A DNA stretch of 64,000 nt from Ornithodoros turicata (Eukaryota; Arthropoda; Arachnida; Ixodida; Argasidae): NCBI RefSeq assembly GCF_037126465.1, contig NW_026999448.1, positions 62,001 through 126,000 on the forward strand. Direction: 5' to 3'. Of the stretch, positions 21,394-31,299 are shown piece after piece. How positions within the stretch are numbered: the stretch's first letter is position 1; each line of letters begins with the position of its first letter. Under the pieces are notes generated by a model that saw only the letters and a program-made list of their open reading frames with translations, was not told the DNA's origin and did not search any database. The position numbers and the translations under genes were made by a program.

Positions 21394-21540
21394 GGGTAAT
21401 GGTAACAGAAACAGAAACGGTACATTACCAAAATTGGAGATGGTAACGATAACAGAAACGTAAACACATATCACGGTCCTCCATTACCGAAAACAGAAAC
21501 GGAAACGAATTTATCATCCGGTATTGAATTCGGGTAATGG
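21394..21540. repeat. AAACGG-rich short element flanked by GGGTAATGG
   Basis: About 129 bp built of AACAGAAACGG/GGAAACG motifs sits between two exact copies of GGGTAATGG (21394-21402 and 21532-21540). A related AAACGG-rich patch lies at 33482-33605. It may be a very short MITE, or a satellite-like insert with a 9-bp duplication. Confidence 0.6.
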
Positions 21541-21761
21541 CTGTTCCTGTTGTACGATGACATTTGAGTGACTTTTCATATTTTGTTTTTGTATTCTGAT
21601 GCCTCCATTCCCTGTAATGCCCTAAATACTACACACAACGCGCAATATTGGATCTCGAGGGTGCATACGTCACTTACCGGGTCCCAAATCTCATAGCTCC
21701 GCCATGACATCAACACATATGACTATACTCCACCATAGCACGAGGGTGACAGCCCACGCTA

Positions 21762-22340
21762 CAGGTTTTCAATCCATTTTAGTCCAAGCGTCATCTCAAT
21801 TAGTCCAGGTGCCATCTGAAATAATCCGAGCGCCATTCAATTTAATCCGGGCGTCATCTGAAAAAATCCATATGCTATTCAATTCAATCCGGATGCTATC
21901 TGAATTAATCCATGGTGTTTTTGAGCACTATAACCGCGTGTTCACACGAGGGGCATCTTTGTAGAGTATTCTAGTGGAAGAAAAAGTAAAAAAAAAAACT
22001 GCTGATGGAACTGAAGCAGTTTGCTGCTGCATGATGCTGAGGTATTGGGAGTTGGAGCGGAAGTGTAGCAAACGACGGCACCGGTGCTGTCGTCTGCTAC
22101 CGAATATCTTCTGACTGAACTGTTAGATATTCCGCGCAGTTAGAAGAGCGCGAAAAGGCATGATTCACATAGTAGACGACACAACTGGTGCTGTCGTCTG
22201 CTACAGAATATCTTCTGACTGAACTGCAGAATATTCCGCATGGTTAGAAGAACACGAGAAGCCACCACTCACATAGCAGACGACACCATTGGTGCTGTCG
22301 TCTGCTACAGAATGGGTGCGTCCGAATAGTGATGCGTCGC
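21762..22340. repeat. Left terminal inverted repeat of the long-TIR element
   Basis: It aligns over its length with the reverse complement of 32480-33259. It starts with degenerate ~22-bp direct units (CCATCTGAAATAATCCG-like, 21781-21915), continues with GTGTTTTTGAGCACTATAACCG, then three ~105-bp units each ending in a palindrome around GACGACACC-GGTGTCGTC. The inner edge is GGGTGCGTCCGAATAGT. Confidence 0.85.
22065..22307. repeat. Palindrome array, left (three copies)
   Basis: Palindromes of about 30-36 bp built from GCAGACGAC...GTCGTCTGC lie at about 22065-22100, 22172-22204 and 22275-22307. They are separated by ATATCTTCTGACTGAACTG-type linkers. Each could form a cruciform or hairpin. Confidence 0.9.
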
Positions 22341-22352
22341 ACATGCCGTCAT

Positions 22353-22432
22353 TGTATCAGGATGAGCGAGGCTTACAAGTGCCAGACAGCAACAACCTGT
22401 TGCTCCTTTATTACCAGGTTTTATACCACCAT
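22353..22432 (-). repeat. Gypsy A 3' LTR remnant
   Basis: TGTATCAGGATGAGC through GGTTTTATA is nearly identical to the first 80 bp (plus-strand order) of the 5' LTR at 31129, differing by a 4-bp gap and a few substitutions. Beyond 22432 it does not match the LTR, so a deletion removed the rest. Confidence 0.85.
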
Positions 22433-22479
22433 ATCATATACTTGAGAAAATGCTGGCAAGGGTGTTAATAACACTGCGT

Positions 22480-22744
22480 GCACTAGTGTACTAGTTGGAG
22501 GTCGCATGAAGACAACCAAGTAATTCTTGGATGCATACTGAAACAAATCAACTCCGACACGATGCCATAGCTGCTTTGGAGTAGGTCGCATCATTAGAGG
22601 TTCCTGTGTTGGCGGTAGGCGTACCTTCTACCAGCACTCCATTTTGCGACCATATTTTTTATGTCTGCGTTCATTCCTGGCCAGAACATGTGCGAGCTCT
22701 TGCCATGCATTTTGTAGTTCCGAGGTGCCCTTCGTAAACACGAC
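22480..22744 (-). pseudogene. Gypsy A integrase fragment
   Basis: On the minus strand this gives RVYEGHLGTTKCMARAR, the HHCC start of an integrase. Further frames carry FWPGMNADIKNMVAK and MMRPTPKQLWH. The downstream part reads DLFQYASKNYLVVFMR, the start of the catalytic core. At least two frameshifts occur. Its upstream border is the TTAA at 22745-22748, where the 5.6-kb element interrupts the same coding region whose other half ends at 28336. Downstream it runs into the truncated LTR. Confidence 0.8.
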
Positions 22745-22806
22745 TTAAAGCTCAGCTACGCCGATTTTCGAGTGTTACAGAATGGAATGGTACTCACACG
22801 ATGTGT

Positions 22807-23265
22807 TCATAAGGGAACACTGATTATGTATGCAAAATAGTTATCCCAAACTCCTCGCGGTTTTCCGAAAAAGTGAATTTTTAGTTTCACTGACATCCCG
22901 TCTTGTGGCCCGCAAACCCTGTGTCGACGACACATTCGTGGTCTGCCCGCGCTCCGGCTTGGCATGACTTTTGGCTTGGTTTCTTCCGCCAAGCCGGCCA
23001 GTTTCTTCTGCCGAGCCGTCTGCTGCGCAGATTCACATTGGGGAAGTGATAAACAGTTCGCTATTAGGGAGCCAGTATATTTCTGGACTTCACTAAACCC
23101 ACGAGGAACGTGAGTTTTTCTTCCTTCGACTGCAAAGCATTTTCTAGGCCAGTACAGTCTTCCTGGTGTGATTCGTGTTCTGTGGTGCGTGCCGAGAATG
23201 CGTGAGCGTTTTGCTCCCGTCTGCAAGAACACTTCAGCATGCAGTTCCAATGTTTCAAACCACAA
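22807..23265 (-). CDS. Unrecognised 152-aa frame near the left end of the TTAA element
   Basis: The frame is open and rich in basic residues (for example RPRMCRRHRVCGPQDG) but shows no domain I recognise. It overlaps other open frames on both strands, and there is no independent evidence that it is translated. It might be the last exon of a minus-strand transposase, or simply noise. Confidence 0.2.
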   Translation of the reverse strand: MWFETLELHAEVFLQTGAKRSRILGTHHRTRITPGRLYWPRKCFAVEGRKTHVPRGFSEVQKYTGSLIANCLSLPQCESAQQTARQKKLAGLAEETKPKVMPSRSAGRPRMCRRHRVCGPQDGMSVKLKIHFFGKPRGVWDNYFAYIISVPL

Positions 23266-23430
23266 TTTTCCGAAAGGCGAAAGAGAAATCTATTGACTGC
23301 AACAATCGGTTACAACTCCGACTGGGTGCCACCTTCGAAAGCAGCGATTTGATCTGTTCATCTGGCTCATACGAATGTTACGGAAGCAATGCGCAACTTG
23401 TTTCACAAGAAGCCGAAGATGTCTCGTCCG

Positions 23431-23503
23431 GGATGCTGTGCCAACCTTATCTGCAGCAGGAGATTGCAGGGGCAGGACTAGGCAGCAGATGAAGGTAAGA
23501 CGC
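23431..23503 (+). pseudogene. Possible THAP N-terminal exon
   Basis: MSRPGCCANLICSRR has the start and C-x4-C spacing expected of a THAP finger. It is followed by an in-frame stop after LQGQD, and a GTAAGA donor lies near 23494. The match is short, and I rely on the companion exon at 25796 and the TTAA context. If correct, this element encodes (or encoded) a THAP transposase on the plus strand. Confidence 0.35.
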
Positions 23504-24831
23504 GTAATGTTAGACAAGTCAGTCATGCGGTGCAAATTGCATCACGTAGAAGAGAAAAATACGCTATCTGTCAGTTACTGCTTCATCCTTTAGAGATTAC
23601 GCCCCAGCGGGTGTATTCTTAGTACAGATTTGGAATTGCCTTATTTGTTAAATGATTTCCCAGGCATTGTGGCACCACCGAAAAGCTTGCACTCCACGTC
23701 TCAACTATCACCGTCTGGGTTTCAAGCTGAAGGCTGTCACCAGTGCCAACCAGACGCCCCTTCAAAGTTCATCTGTTTTTGTTGACGGAACAGTGACACC
23801 TACTACTGAGACATTTCATTTTCTGATTAATCAAGTGCATTCCATCACTTGTGCTCGACTTCTTGTGTTCGTATACCATTGCTGTTGCTCGCTAGCTTAG
23901 AGCAACCATGCCTGAGGTGCCAGCGCTTTCAGAGTACATTTAAGCAGTATCATCGTATCATATGCACGGCAGCACATCTTGTGTAGTTTGAGTAAGGTAT
24001 GAATACAATGTTGGCTCAGCTGTTGTATTTTGGTCACAAATAAGGTGTTCTTCCAGAGCGCTCAAGGGCAGTCCAAGCAGTTTCATGTGTGCAACAGCAC
24101 ATACTTTTTCTCAGTTTTGAGTAAGGTAAATCGAAATCTCCCAGTTGATGTCTTTCGGTCATAAATTATATTTTCAAGACATTCAAACAGCATCAGGTGT
24201 GCAACAGTACATACTTTTTCTCAAGTGAAGTAAGGTAAATCTGTCCGCCGTGGCGTTCTGGCAGTGCAGCAGAAGCTTTTGTTCCATTCAAGTGGTCTCA
24301 TGTATACAAAAACTTGTTTTATGCCTTTCTGTAGCTGCTGTACTAATATTGTGAGTACAGAGACATTCCTGCAGAACATATTGGAGCATCTTGTGTGCTA
24401 TTGTTTGTATATCTGCAGCAGTATATTGATAATGTTAATTATTCAGTGACTTCAGCTAACATTTACATTCTTACTTCCAGGTAAACCTGTCACGCAGATG
24501 CCCTACCCCTTGGTATGCATAGTTCAAGATTGTACTGAAACAATCCACCTGGAGCATTATTCTTCAATTGGCAGTGGCATTACTATCACAACACACCACC
24601 TACTGCATGTCTATGGTGCGTGTACAATGCATCAAACCTATTCTCAGGTACAGGCCAGGTGGTACGCAATTACAACATGAAACAACTGACACAGAGACCG
24701 TAAAGTCATGCCTTTTCCTCCGCGCCTCGGGTTTCATGTTATTATCCTCACATGCAGCTCAATTCGCCTGTGCTGTGCAGCATGAGCAAAAGCATATATT
24801 GTTTGTGGTCACATGACACGGAACATAAATA

Positions 24832-25617
24832 CAGTGAAACCTTCCTATGTTGGACACCCGCGGAGCAGCCGAAGCGTCTCCTACTTATAGAGGTGTCCGA
24901 GTTACAGAATATGACGGCAACAAAAAATGGAAGAGATCACAGCTGTGAGAAATGCCTCCCTTCTTCAATTTAAGGTCCTTAGTGGTGCCTGGTAGTGGTG
25001 CCTGGTAGTGGTGCCTGGTAGTGGTGCCTGGTAGTGGTGCCTGGTAGTGGTGCCTGGTAGTGGTGCCTGGTAGTGGTGCCTGGTAGTGGTGCCTCTACCC
25101 ACTCTTCACTGATAATTATTACTGATTTTAGTATATTCAATTCTGTTCAGATTCTACTCAATGGCATTACCTCTGGAGCTTTTCGAGCAGCAAGGACTTG
25201 TCTCTGAAGCGTCAGCCCACTTCTCATAGCTTTGGTGCAGTGCTCGTTCAAAGGCTCTAGACAAACTGAAGACAAGTGCTCACACAAAGAATTACAATGT
25301 AGACTGACAGCACTTGTTTTTGGGCTCTAAAAACTAAAGCAACAAAATGCTGAGACCAGTATAGGGGAAAAAAGGGGCAAAAGTCAAGGCCACTGGCTCA
25401 TTTTGGGTCTTTTTGGTGCAAAGATGGGCCGATATTGAGGTGATTTGGCCAGGGTTTTGTCCGACTTTGCAGGGAAAACCCTATCCTACTTCCAAGATAG
25501 GGAGGTGTCCGACAGAGAATTTCGTCCCCATGTAGTTTCAATGGGAGCCTGCCCGTGCAATGAAATCATGGGGAGTTGTCCGAGGTAGGGAGGTGTCCGA
25601 CTTTGGAGGTTTTACTG
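24832..25617. mobile_element. pogo/Tigger-like MITE, 786 bp, TSD TA
   Basis: The left end is CAGTGAAACCTTCCTATGTTG followed by GACACC. The right end read inward is CAGTAAAACCTCCAAAGTCG followed by GACACC. TA flanks both sides (24830-24831 and 25618-25619). CAGT ends and a TA target are typical of the pogo branch of Tc1/mariner. GTCCGA motifs repeat in the right subterminal region. The interior carries a 13-bp minisatellite and no transposase. Confidence 0.95.
24981..25094. repeat. 13-bp minisatellite (AGTGGTGCCTGGT)n
   Basis: Nearly nine perfect head-to-tail copies of AGTGGTGCCTGGT lie inside the pogo MITE. The lack of divergence suggests recent expansion. Confidence 0.95.
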
Positions 25618-25795
25618 TACTGTACAGCATTGTACATATATGTGTGGATATGTTCTACGGTGAAATTTTTTACAGTGTGTGCTGTACCACGTAATGCACT
25701 GCAGGCCTACCACAGTATGGTAACACTCTGAATACTGATTTGCTCAAAAAAGGAATGTGTGTGTTTCTTGTACTAACTTCCCCTTATGCAAGGTT

Positions 25796-25890
25796 TTAGA
25801 AAAATGTTTTCAGCTAATGGGGAGGGAGAGGACATCATTCTGGAGTCTCGTTGACCTACAATGTGTCGTGTGTGAAGGTCATTTTGAAGA
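25796..25890 (+). pseudogene. Possible THAP second-half exon
   Basis: After an acceptor-like TTATGCAAG, one frame reads RERTSFWSLVDLQCVVCEGH followed by FEE, ending with a stop after WQC. The C-E-G-H-F run matches the C-x2-H-F signature of THAP fingers. It lies inside the 22749-28331 element in the same orientation as the candidate N-terminal exon. No transposase core follows. Confidence 0.4.
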
Positions 25891-25929
25891 GTGTAGGTGG
25901 TACAAGACTGTGTTCCCACATTCTTGGCA

Positions 25930-27080
25930 GTGTTGACTAATAACCATAATAAAGTAAGGGTACATTTGTTGCTTCATATATTTGTGTCATGGCAAAGTAT
26001 GTAGAGATACATCTGTCTCAACATGCAGGTGACAAAAATGCTTTTTATGCCTAAACTATGACAAATAGTTGTCTGTTCAGTACCACTAATCATGTGCCGG
26101 CCTCCATGACATGTCTGTGACATTCCAAAGTGATTAACATGTCCCATATATGTGTGCAATGCTGAAGATGACTGTGTACCTTCTATGGATTCTTGACTCA
26201 AGAAAAGTACTGTGTGATTTGCTAACAGCGCCTGGCTGTACCTTCACAATTTTACATAAAAATATGTAAAGCTTGCCGAAGGAAACATCATGAAGGTCCA
26301 AGGTGAAAAACCCTGAGACGAGGGATAAGAAGGGACATACACAATGTCTCAACATAGCGTGTTTATGTCCCTTCGTGTATCTCCTCTTCAGGTCTCGCCA
26401 TCATGGACGCTATCACCAGCTCGCTTGCTGTTGAACCGTTCTTTCAACGATAAGGGTCACTTTTCATGGACTGGATGGCAGCCAACATGCTGTCAATAAA
26501 AAGAATAATGGAAGGAGCTCAATATGATCCTTAGGCTGTGCGTGGTCATTGCTTTCTGACAAATGGTGACTTAGAATTTCAGGACAATGCCTGCAGTGGT
26601 AGTATTCTTGTGTTCTCACCCTTGACGACCATTGTGTGTCATCGGTCACCTGTAATCTGCTAATATGCACATAGCTAAAACAAAGTATATTTGTATTTCT
26701 TTGAATACAGTTGGTACAGCACATTGTTTTTTACATGTTCTTTGGAAAATATAAATAAAAAATTATCTACTCTGCAAGTCTCCTGTCAGTTCTACAGAGC
26801 AGCTTCGAATTTTACTAGAAGCCACGTGTGAAACCTAGACAAAACTAGTGTTGAAGGTCCATATAGGTCATAGATAGATATTATTATTATTATTAGATCA
26901 TAGGTCAGGCTTAGGTCCTGGTTGGTAGCAACGCATTTGAATCTTATTAAAAATTGGTGCAGGAGGTGACCAACATAACTAAATACACCAACTGACTCTC
27001 ACAAATTTTGTGGTGTTATACTTTTGAAACAACATTAATACGCTGCAGTGGTCTTTTCTCCTTTGTTCCTTTTAACCTAG
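25930..27080. other. Unrecognised interior of the TTAA element
   Basis: Short hydrophobic or cysteine-containing minus-strand frames occur near 26000-26700, without a recognisable domain. A short (ATT)n run lies near 26880. Confidence 0.35.
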
Positions 27081-27089
27081 AAATATTAG

Positions 27090-27450
27090 GTCTTCGGCAT
27101 CACCAGCCTTAGTTGCTGAGCATGCAGTTATTTATGTTGAGCACTGCAGTTTCAAATTTGTTTCTCTGGACAAGCAAGCCCGCTTCCCCATTTTGATAAG
27201 AGTATTTCAGCTTTGACAGGGCATTTGTGGACAAGGAAAACATTTGGACTATTGTGTATTTTGCTATGAAGTGCACCGTACAAGGCAGAGGACACCATCA
27301 ACCATTTCCACCAAGGTTATTAAATTTGTGATAAAGTACACATACCTTTTGTCACTGACTAATTTGGTGGCAAAGTTACTTGAGTGGCAGTTGTGCAATT
27401 TTAAGCACATGTTTAAAAAAATAGGAAAATAATGAAAATAGGAAAAATGA
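27090..27450. repeat. Dispersed repeat block R, copy 1
   Basis: Sequence from about GTTGCTGAGCATGCAGTTATTT to TTTGGTGGCAAAGTTACTTG resembles 39740-40060 in the same orientation (shared CTTCCCCATTTTG, ATTTCAGCTTT, GCATTTGTGG and AATTTGGTGGCAA). Overall identity looks moderate, so this is an old repeat carried by two different elements. Confidence 0.7.
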
Positions 27451-27459
27451 AATATGGCC

Positions 27460-28331
27460 TGTGTGGTATAGAACAATGCGCACACTCAAGTAAACATGCA
27501 AAAAATGCGTATAAGGGCTCTCGATCTACATGCCGCGATGCGCTCTACGAGATAAACAACACACTACAAAACTACATCCAACACTTTTTGTGCGGGGCAA
27601 CTCTAATGAGCACTTTCATATAATCGAGGAATGGTTCAACGAATGCAGTTCGAGTTGTCACGATACATTCCTACGTCGTTCATTGCAGTCGCGCTATGAT
27701 GTTGCATAATATATGCATCTCGTGTAACAAGCCTGGCAATCGCACGATGTGCATGGGCAGAAATACGGCCTTCTTTCTTTGAAGACCAGTCCCCTGCAGG
27801 TATATGCTCAAACGATCACCAATTCTCACGTTGTTGCTCAATCGCTCCCATTCCTGCACTTGTAGTAAAAACAGCAAACTGGTTGACGTGAATGGCAGCT
27901 GAACGGTTGAACTGCGAAGTTCTCGAGCACATAATCACAATTTCACGCCGAAAACGATGTTGAGGTGAGTTCGCGGTTGTTGTTTCCATCGTTCAATAGT
28001 TCTCGGGATTACCTCGGACGAAACGATCATCGTAGCCGGCGGCCATAACGATTTCCTCGCAAACGGGAGAAGACGCCAGGGAAGTCAGAGAAAGCCTCAG
28101 CTTTCATCCAATCAGACGCACGATTCTCTATCTACGTAGATGGAGCAGGTTTATCCCATCTACGTCACAAAAATGGCTGCGCCCATGGCTTGTTTTGGTT
28201 TCTTTGATGAATTAATTTTCGTAATAGGAAGACAAAATTGAGAAACGAAGGTGCGTTTCAGGGGCAGTTGGATGTGCTCGTTCTGAATATCACAACGTTT
28301 CAACACATCGGGAAATCGGCGTAGCTGACCT
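27460..28331. other. Right end region of the 5.6-kb TTAA element
   Basis: A candidate minus-strand start (MAAGYDDRFVRGNPENY, near 28045) is followed by a stop and could be a first exon with a GAG/GTAATC donor. Nothing else was recognised. The region closes with the inverted end at 28313-28331. Confidence 0.3.
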
Positions 28332-29885
28332 TTGACATCTCCTTGTGAAGTCCGTTTGGTATTATCACTTTGGTTCCCTTCAGTACAACACCACCGACAA
28401 CAGATAGTTCGTGTTGAAATGGCTTGAACAAGCCTTGCACTTCTTCGTTGTTCTCTAGAGCGACTTCCACATCACGTAGACACAAGTATTTTTCAGTCTC
28501 GGCCCTAAGAAGTTTCATTGTGTTTTCACTCACCATTGCAGAAAGCGTCCACACCGCATGCACTTCTACATCGGAATCTGCGCACTCCGCTTTTTGCACC
28601 CGAAGCGGCGCTCTCGATAGTGTGTCCGCCAATTGCAGGTGTTTGCCTGGAATGTACCGGAGCTGATAATCATACTTCATCATGTGAAGAAAAAAACGTA
28701 GCAAGCGTGGCGCCACGTCCCCGAGATTTTTTTTCGAGATTGCGATTAGGGGCTTATGGTCTGTCTCCACAAGAACGTATCTACCATAAATGAAGGCATG
28801 GAATCGCTCACAACCGAAAACATTGCCTAGAGCCTCCTTTTCTATTTGCAAGTACCTGGTCCCCGCGTCTGTAAGCACCCTCGAAGCGTATGCCACTGGT
28901 CGCCAGTCTTTTCCATGCAGTTGCAACAAAGCTGCACCAAGTCCGCACTGCGATGCGTCCGGTGACACTTTAGTTTCCAAGGCCGGGTCGTAGAAGGCCA
29001 AGACCAGCGACGACGCTAAGGCGTCCCTGAGGATTTGCCACTCCTCGTCATGCGCCTTGGTCCACTCGAAGTAGCACTCTTTTTTAAGAAGCCCTCGTAA
29101 AGCTGCGGTTCTCTGGGAAAGATGTGGCACGAATTTACCAAAGTACGTGGCGAGTCCAAGCATCCGCTGCACCGCTTCTTTGCTCGATGGTGTAGGCATC
29201 TGTAAAACTCCTTTTGTAAGTTCAGGATCTGGTTGTATTCCATCCTTTTTTATCTTGTCACCCAAGAACGCAATCTCTTGCACAGAAAACACACATTTGT
29301 CGGGGTTAAGTGTTATTCCTTCCTGCTGACACACCTCGAGCGCGTTACGTAAGCGCTCATAATATTCTGTACGAGTTTTGCCCCACACTAGCACATCATC
29401 TATGTACACTTTGACACCTTCCAGGCCATCAAAATTTGAGTCATTGTCCTTTGAAACACTTCAGGAGCAGAAGCAATGCTGAAGGGTAATCTTTTGTAGC
29501 GGTAACGCCCAAACGGAGTTGCAAACGTACACACACGTGATATTTCCTCATCTAGTGGAATTTGGTGGAACCCTGCATTTGCATCTAGCTTCGAGAAAAA
29601 TGTGGCGCCTGCCAGTTCTGCTTCAAGGTCTTCTCTTTTAGGCAAAACGAAATGTTCGCGTTTCAAACACTGATTTATGTGGCTCGGATCCATGCATAAC
29701 CTGAGCTTGCCATTCTTTTTTCTCACTAAAACGAGAGGGCTTACCCAGTCAGATGGTTCCTCCATTCTGGTCACAAAACCTGCCGCTTCCATTCCATCCA
29801 ACTCCTCTTTTAGTTGCTTCCTTAGCATGAGAGGTACGCGTCGTGCTGACTGGATAACATGCGTTGTCCCTTCTTTCAGGACCAT
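28332..29885 (-). pseudogene. Gypsy A reverse transcriptase and RNase H
   Basis: From 29885 down, the frame gives EPSDWVSPLVLVRKKNGKLR, LCMDPSHINQCLKREHF, FFSKLDANAGFHQIPLD (first catalytic aspartate) and GRYRYKRLPFSIASAPEVFQ. A frameshift near 29400-29409 moves into VYIDDVLVW (catalytic YIDD), then CVFSVQEIAFLGDKI and the connection domain. RNase H has SPDASQCGLGAALLQLHG, AYASRVLTDAGTRYLQIEKE and VETDHKPLIAI, followed by LADTLSRAP. All catalytic residues are present, so the single visible frameshift is the main lesion. The end (GLHKEMSK, near 28336) is cut by the TTAA element, and the integrase resumes at 22744. Confidence 0.9.
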
Positions 29886-29900
29886 CTTGTACTGTCTTCT

Positions 29901-31088
29901 CTAGCATCCAACGCCTTGGAAAAGGTTGGAGTACAGAGACGCTACCGGATCCTTGAGCTGTAATGCACTTGCCACGGCATTCACGGACTTCACCAAACCA
30001 AATAGTCTGCAGGCCTTCAGGCCTAGAATCGCTCGGCGAGGACTCTTTGTCACAAATAATTCCACAGTGCTTTCAATTCCGTTGACCTTGGTGAGCAGCT
30101 GCGCTGTTCCGACGTGGCTGATAATGCCGTCGCTGTAGTTGCACGGCACCGCTGCCGCAGGCTTCGTGGGCACACCCGCGCTTATCTTCCTATACACCGA
30201 GTGCGGTATCAAGTTGGCCTGTGACCCTGTGTCGACCTTCAGCTGCAAATCTCTTCCCGAAACAGATGCTGTCACGAGCCAGTCATCGCCATTATCTTTG
30301 CTGTTTCCAACCTCCAGGACGTCGAAATCATCGCCGCTATCTGCGCGTTCTTCAAAATACACCCCATCTGTTACCTTCCGGATTGCTCTACAGCATGCTG
30401 CAAAATGGTTCTTCCTCTTGCATTGGCGACACACCTTTCCATACGCTAGGCATTTCTTTATCTCATGCTTCCTGCCACATTTCCCACATTTTCTGTTAAT
30501 CTTCGGCTGCTCCCTCTTCATCACCGGCTCGACTACTTTCTCAGACCTGTTCCACGCCCTGTTGTGCTTTTCCGTCAATTCCGCGGCTTTACAAAGTTGG
30601 ACCGCACTGCTGAAAGTGAGATTATATTCTCGGAGGAGCCTTTCTCGCAAATTTCCGTCCCATACACCGTATACTATTTGGTCCCTGATGAATGAATCAG
30701 TCAGCGTGGAAAAATTACAGGACTGTGCTCTTAACTGGACGTCCCGATAAAATGCTTCAAACGGCTCGCCTTCGTTCTGCATTCGACACCTGAAGACATA
30801 CCTCTCATAGGTCTCGTTGCATTTCGGAGTACAGTAGGCCTCAAACTTTTGCAGCAACGTCGTGTAGCTAGCTCTTTCTTCCGCTGTGAGCGAAAACGTG
30901 TTGAAAACCTCCACTGCATCGGGTCCTGCTACGTGCAGCAAGGTTGCTATCTTTCTCTTTCCGGTCCTCGGTTTTTCTTCGACCTCCGTTGCCTCCAGGT
31001 AAAGTTCCAGCCTCTGCTTAAACTTGCGCCAATTGTCGGCTACATTTCCGGAAAGTAGTAAGGGGTCCGGCGGTCGGAGCCCTTCCAT
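29901..31088 (-). CDS. Gypsy A gag-protease
   Basis: An open 395-residue frame starts MEGLRPPDPLLLSGNVADNW about 23 nt after the PBS. Residues 1-190 are a helical capsid-like region (FKQRLELYLEA, FEAFYRDVQLRAQSCNFSTL, DSFIRDQIVYGV). Two zinc knuckles follow near residues 200-235 (CGKCGRKHEIKKC and CRQCKRKNHFAACC), for RNA packaging. An aspartic protease active site, LKVDTGSQANLIP, lies near residue 285, and AILGLKACRLFGL is the flap/C-terminal box. The frame is uninterrupted, so gag-protease may still be translatable. It ends at a stop at 29901, and the RT frame begins 16 nt later in another phase. The antisense frame at 30139-30750 is a shadow of it. Confidence 0.9.
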   Translation of the reverse strand: MEGLRPPDPLLLSGNVADNWRKFKQRLELYLEATEVEEKPRTGKRKIATLLHVAGPDAVEVFNTFSLTAEERASYTTLLQKFEAYCTPKCNETYERYVFRCRMQNEGEPFEAFYRDVQLRAQSCNFSTLTDSFIRDQIVYGVWDGNLRERLLREYNLTFSSAVQLCKAAELTEKHNRAWNRSEKVVEPVMKREQPKINRKCGKCGRKHEIKKCLAYGKVCRQCKRKNHFAACCRAIRKVTDGVYFEERADSGDDFDVLEVGNSKDNGDDWLVTASVSGRDLQLKVDTGSQANLIPHSVYRKISAGVPTKPAAAVPCNYSDGIISHVGTAQLLTKVNGIESTVELFVTKSPRRAILGLKACRLFGLVKSVNAVASALQLKDPVASLYSNLFQGVGC

Positions 31089-31110
31089 TCTGGCCGCACT
31101 AGGGAGGGCA

Positions 31111-31128
31111 CTACCACTTCTGACACCA
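31111..31128 (-). promoter_or_regulatory. Gypsy A primer binding site
   Basis: On the minus strand TGGTGTCAGAAGTGG directly abuts the end of the 5' LTR (...GATACA). This position and wording are those of a Gypsy-type tRNA primer site. The tRNA species was not determined. Confidence 0.8.
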
Positions 31129-31294
31129 TGTATCAGGATGAGCCAGGCTTACAAGTGCCAGTTCAGACAGCAACAACCTGTTGCTCCTTTATTACCTGGT
31201 TTTATACAGAACGGTAGGGGGAGAACGTGTCGACACAAAGGCATGGCGAAGGCATGCCAACAGATAAGATTACTATCGGCTTCATTCCGATACA
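31129..31294 (-). repeat. Gypsy A 5' LTR
   Basis: This 166-bp LTR begins TGTATC and ends GATACA on the minus strand (6-bp inverted tips) and is flanked by GTCAT at 31295-31299. It is unusually short for a Gypsy LTR. Confidence 0.85.
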
Positions 31295-31299
31295 GTCAT

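Larger units (their letters stand above)
22749..28331. mobile_element. 5.6-kb TTAA DNA element with THAP-like exons (Kolobok-like?)
   Basis: The ends are inverted: AGCTCAGCTACGCCGATTT on the left, and AGGTCAGCTACGCCGATTT on the right read inward. The flanks are TTAA (22745-22748) and a mutated TTGA (28332-28335). Taking one TTAA away restores a plausible Gypsy A integrase phase, which supports the borders. Possible THAP zinc-finger halves lie at 23431-23503 and 25796-25890. A TTAA target plus a THAP protein is known for Kolobok, so that is my best guess, but no catalytic core was recognised. A pogo MITE is nested inside. Confidence 0.7.
22353..31294 (-). mobile_element. Ty3/Gypsy retrotransposon (Gypsy A), nested
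   Basis: This minus-strand element has a 166-bp 5' LTR (31129-31294), PBS, gag-protease, RT-RNase H and an integrase fragment, and it ends in a truncated 3' LTR starting at 22353. The 5-bp repeat GTCAT lies directly outside both ends (22348-22352 and 31295-31299), as expected for Gypsy integration. It sits inside the long-TIR element and is itself interrupted by a TTAA element (22749-28331). An internal deletion joins the integrase to the 3' LTR. Confidence 0.9.

Noticed and set aside
22065..22307. CRISPR-like array of palindromic repeats
   Set aside because: Spacers are near-identical to each other and mirrored at the other end of the element; they are transposon subterminal repeats.
24981..25094. 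CRISPR-like regular repeat
   Set aside because: The 13-bp units are head-to-tail without spacers and lie in a eukaryotic MITE.
30139..30750. 203-residue plus-strand open frame
   Set aside because: It lies exactly antisense to the Gypsy A gag-protease frame, whose domains are clear; it is a shadow.
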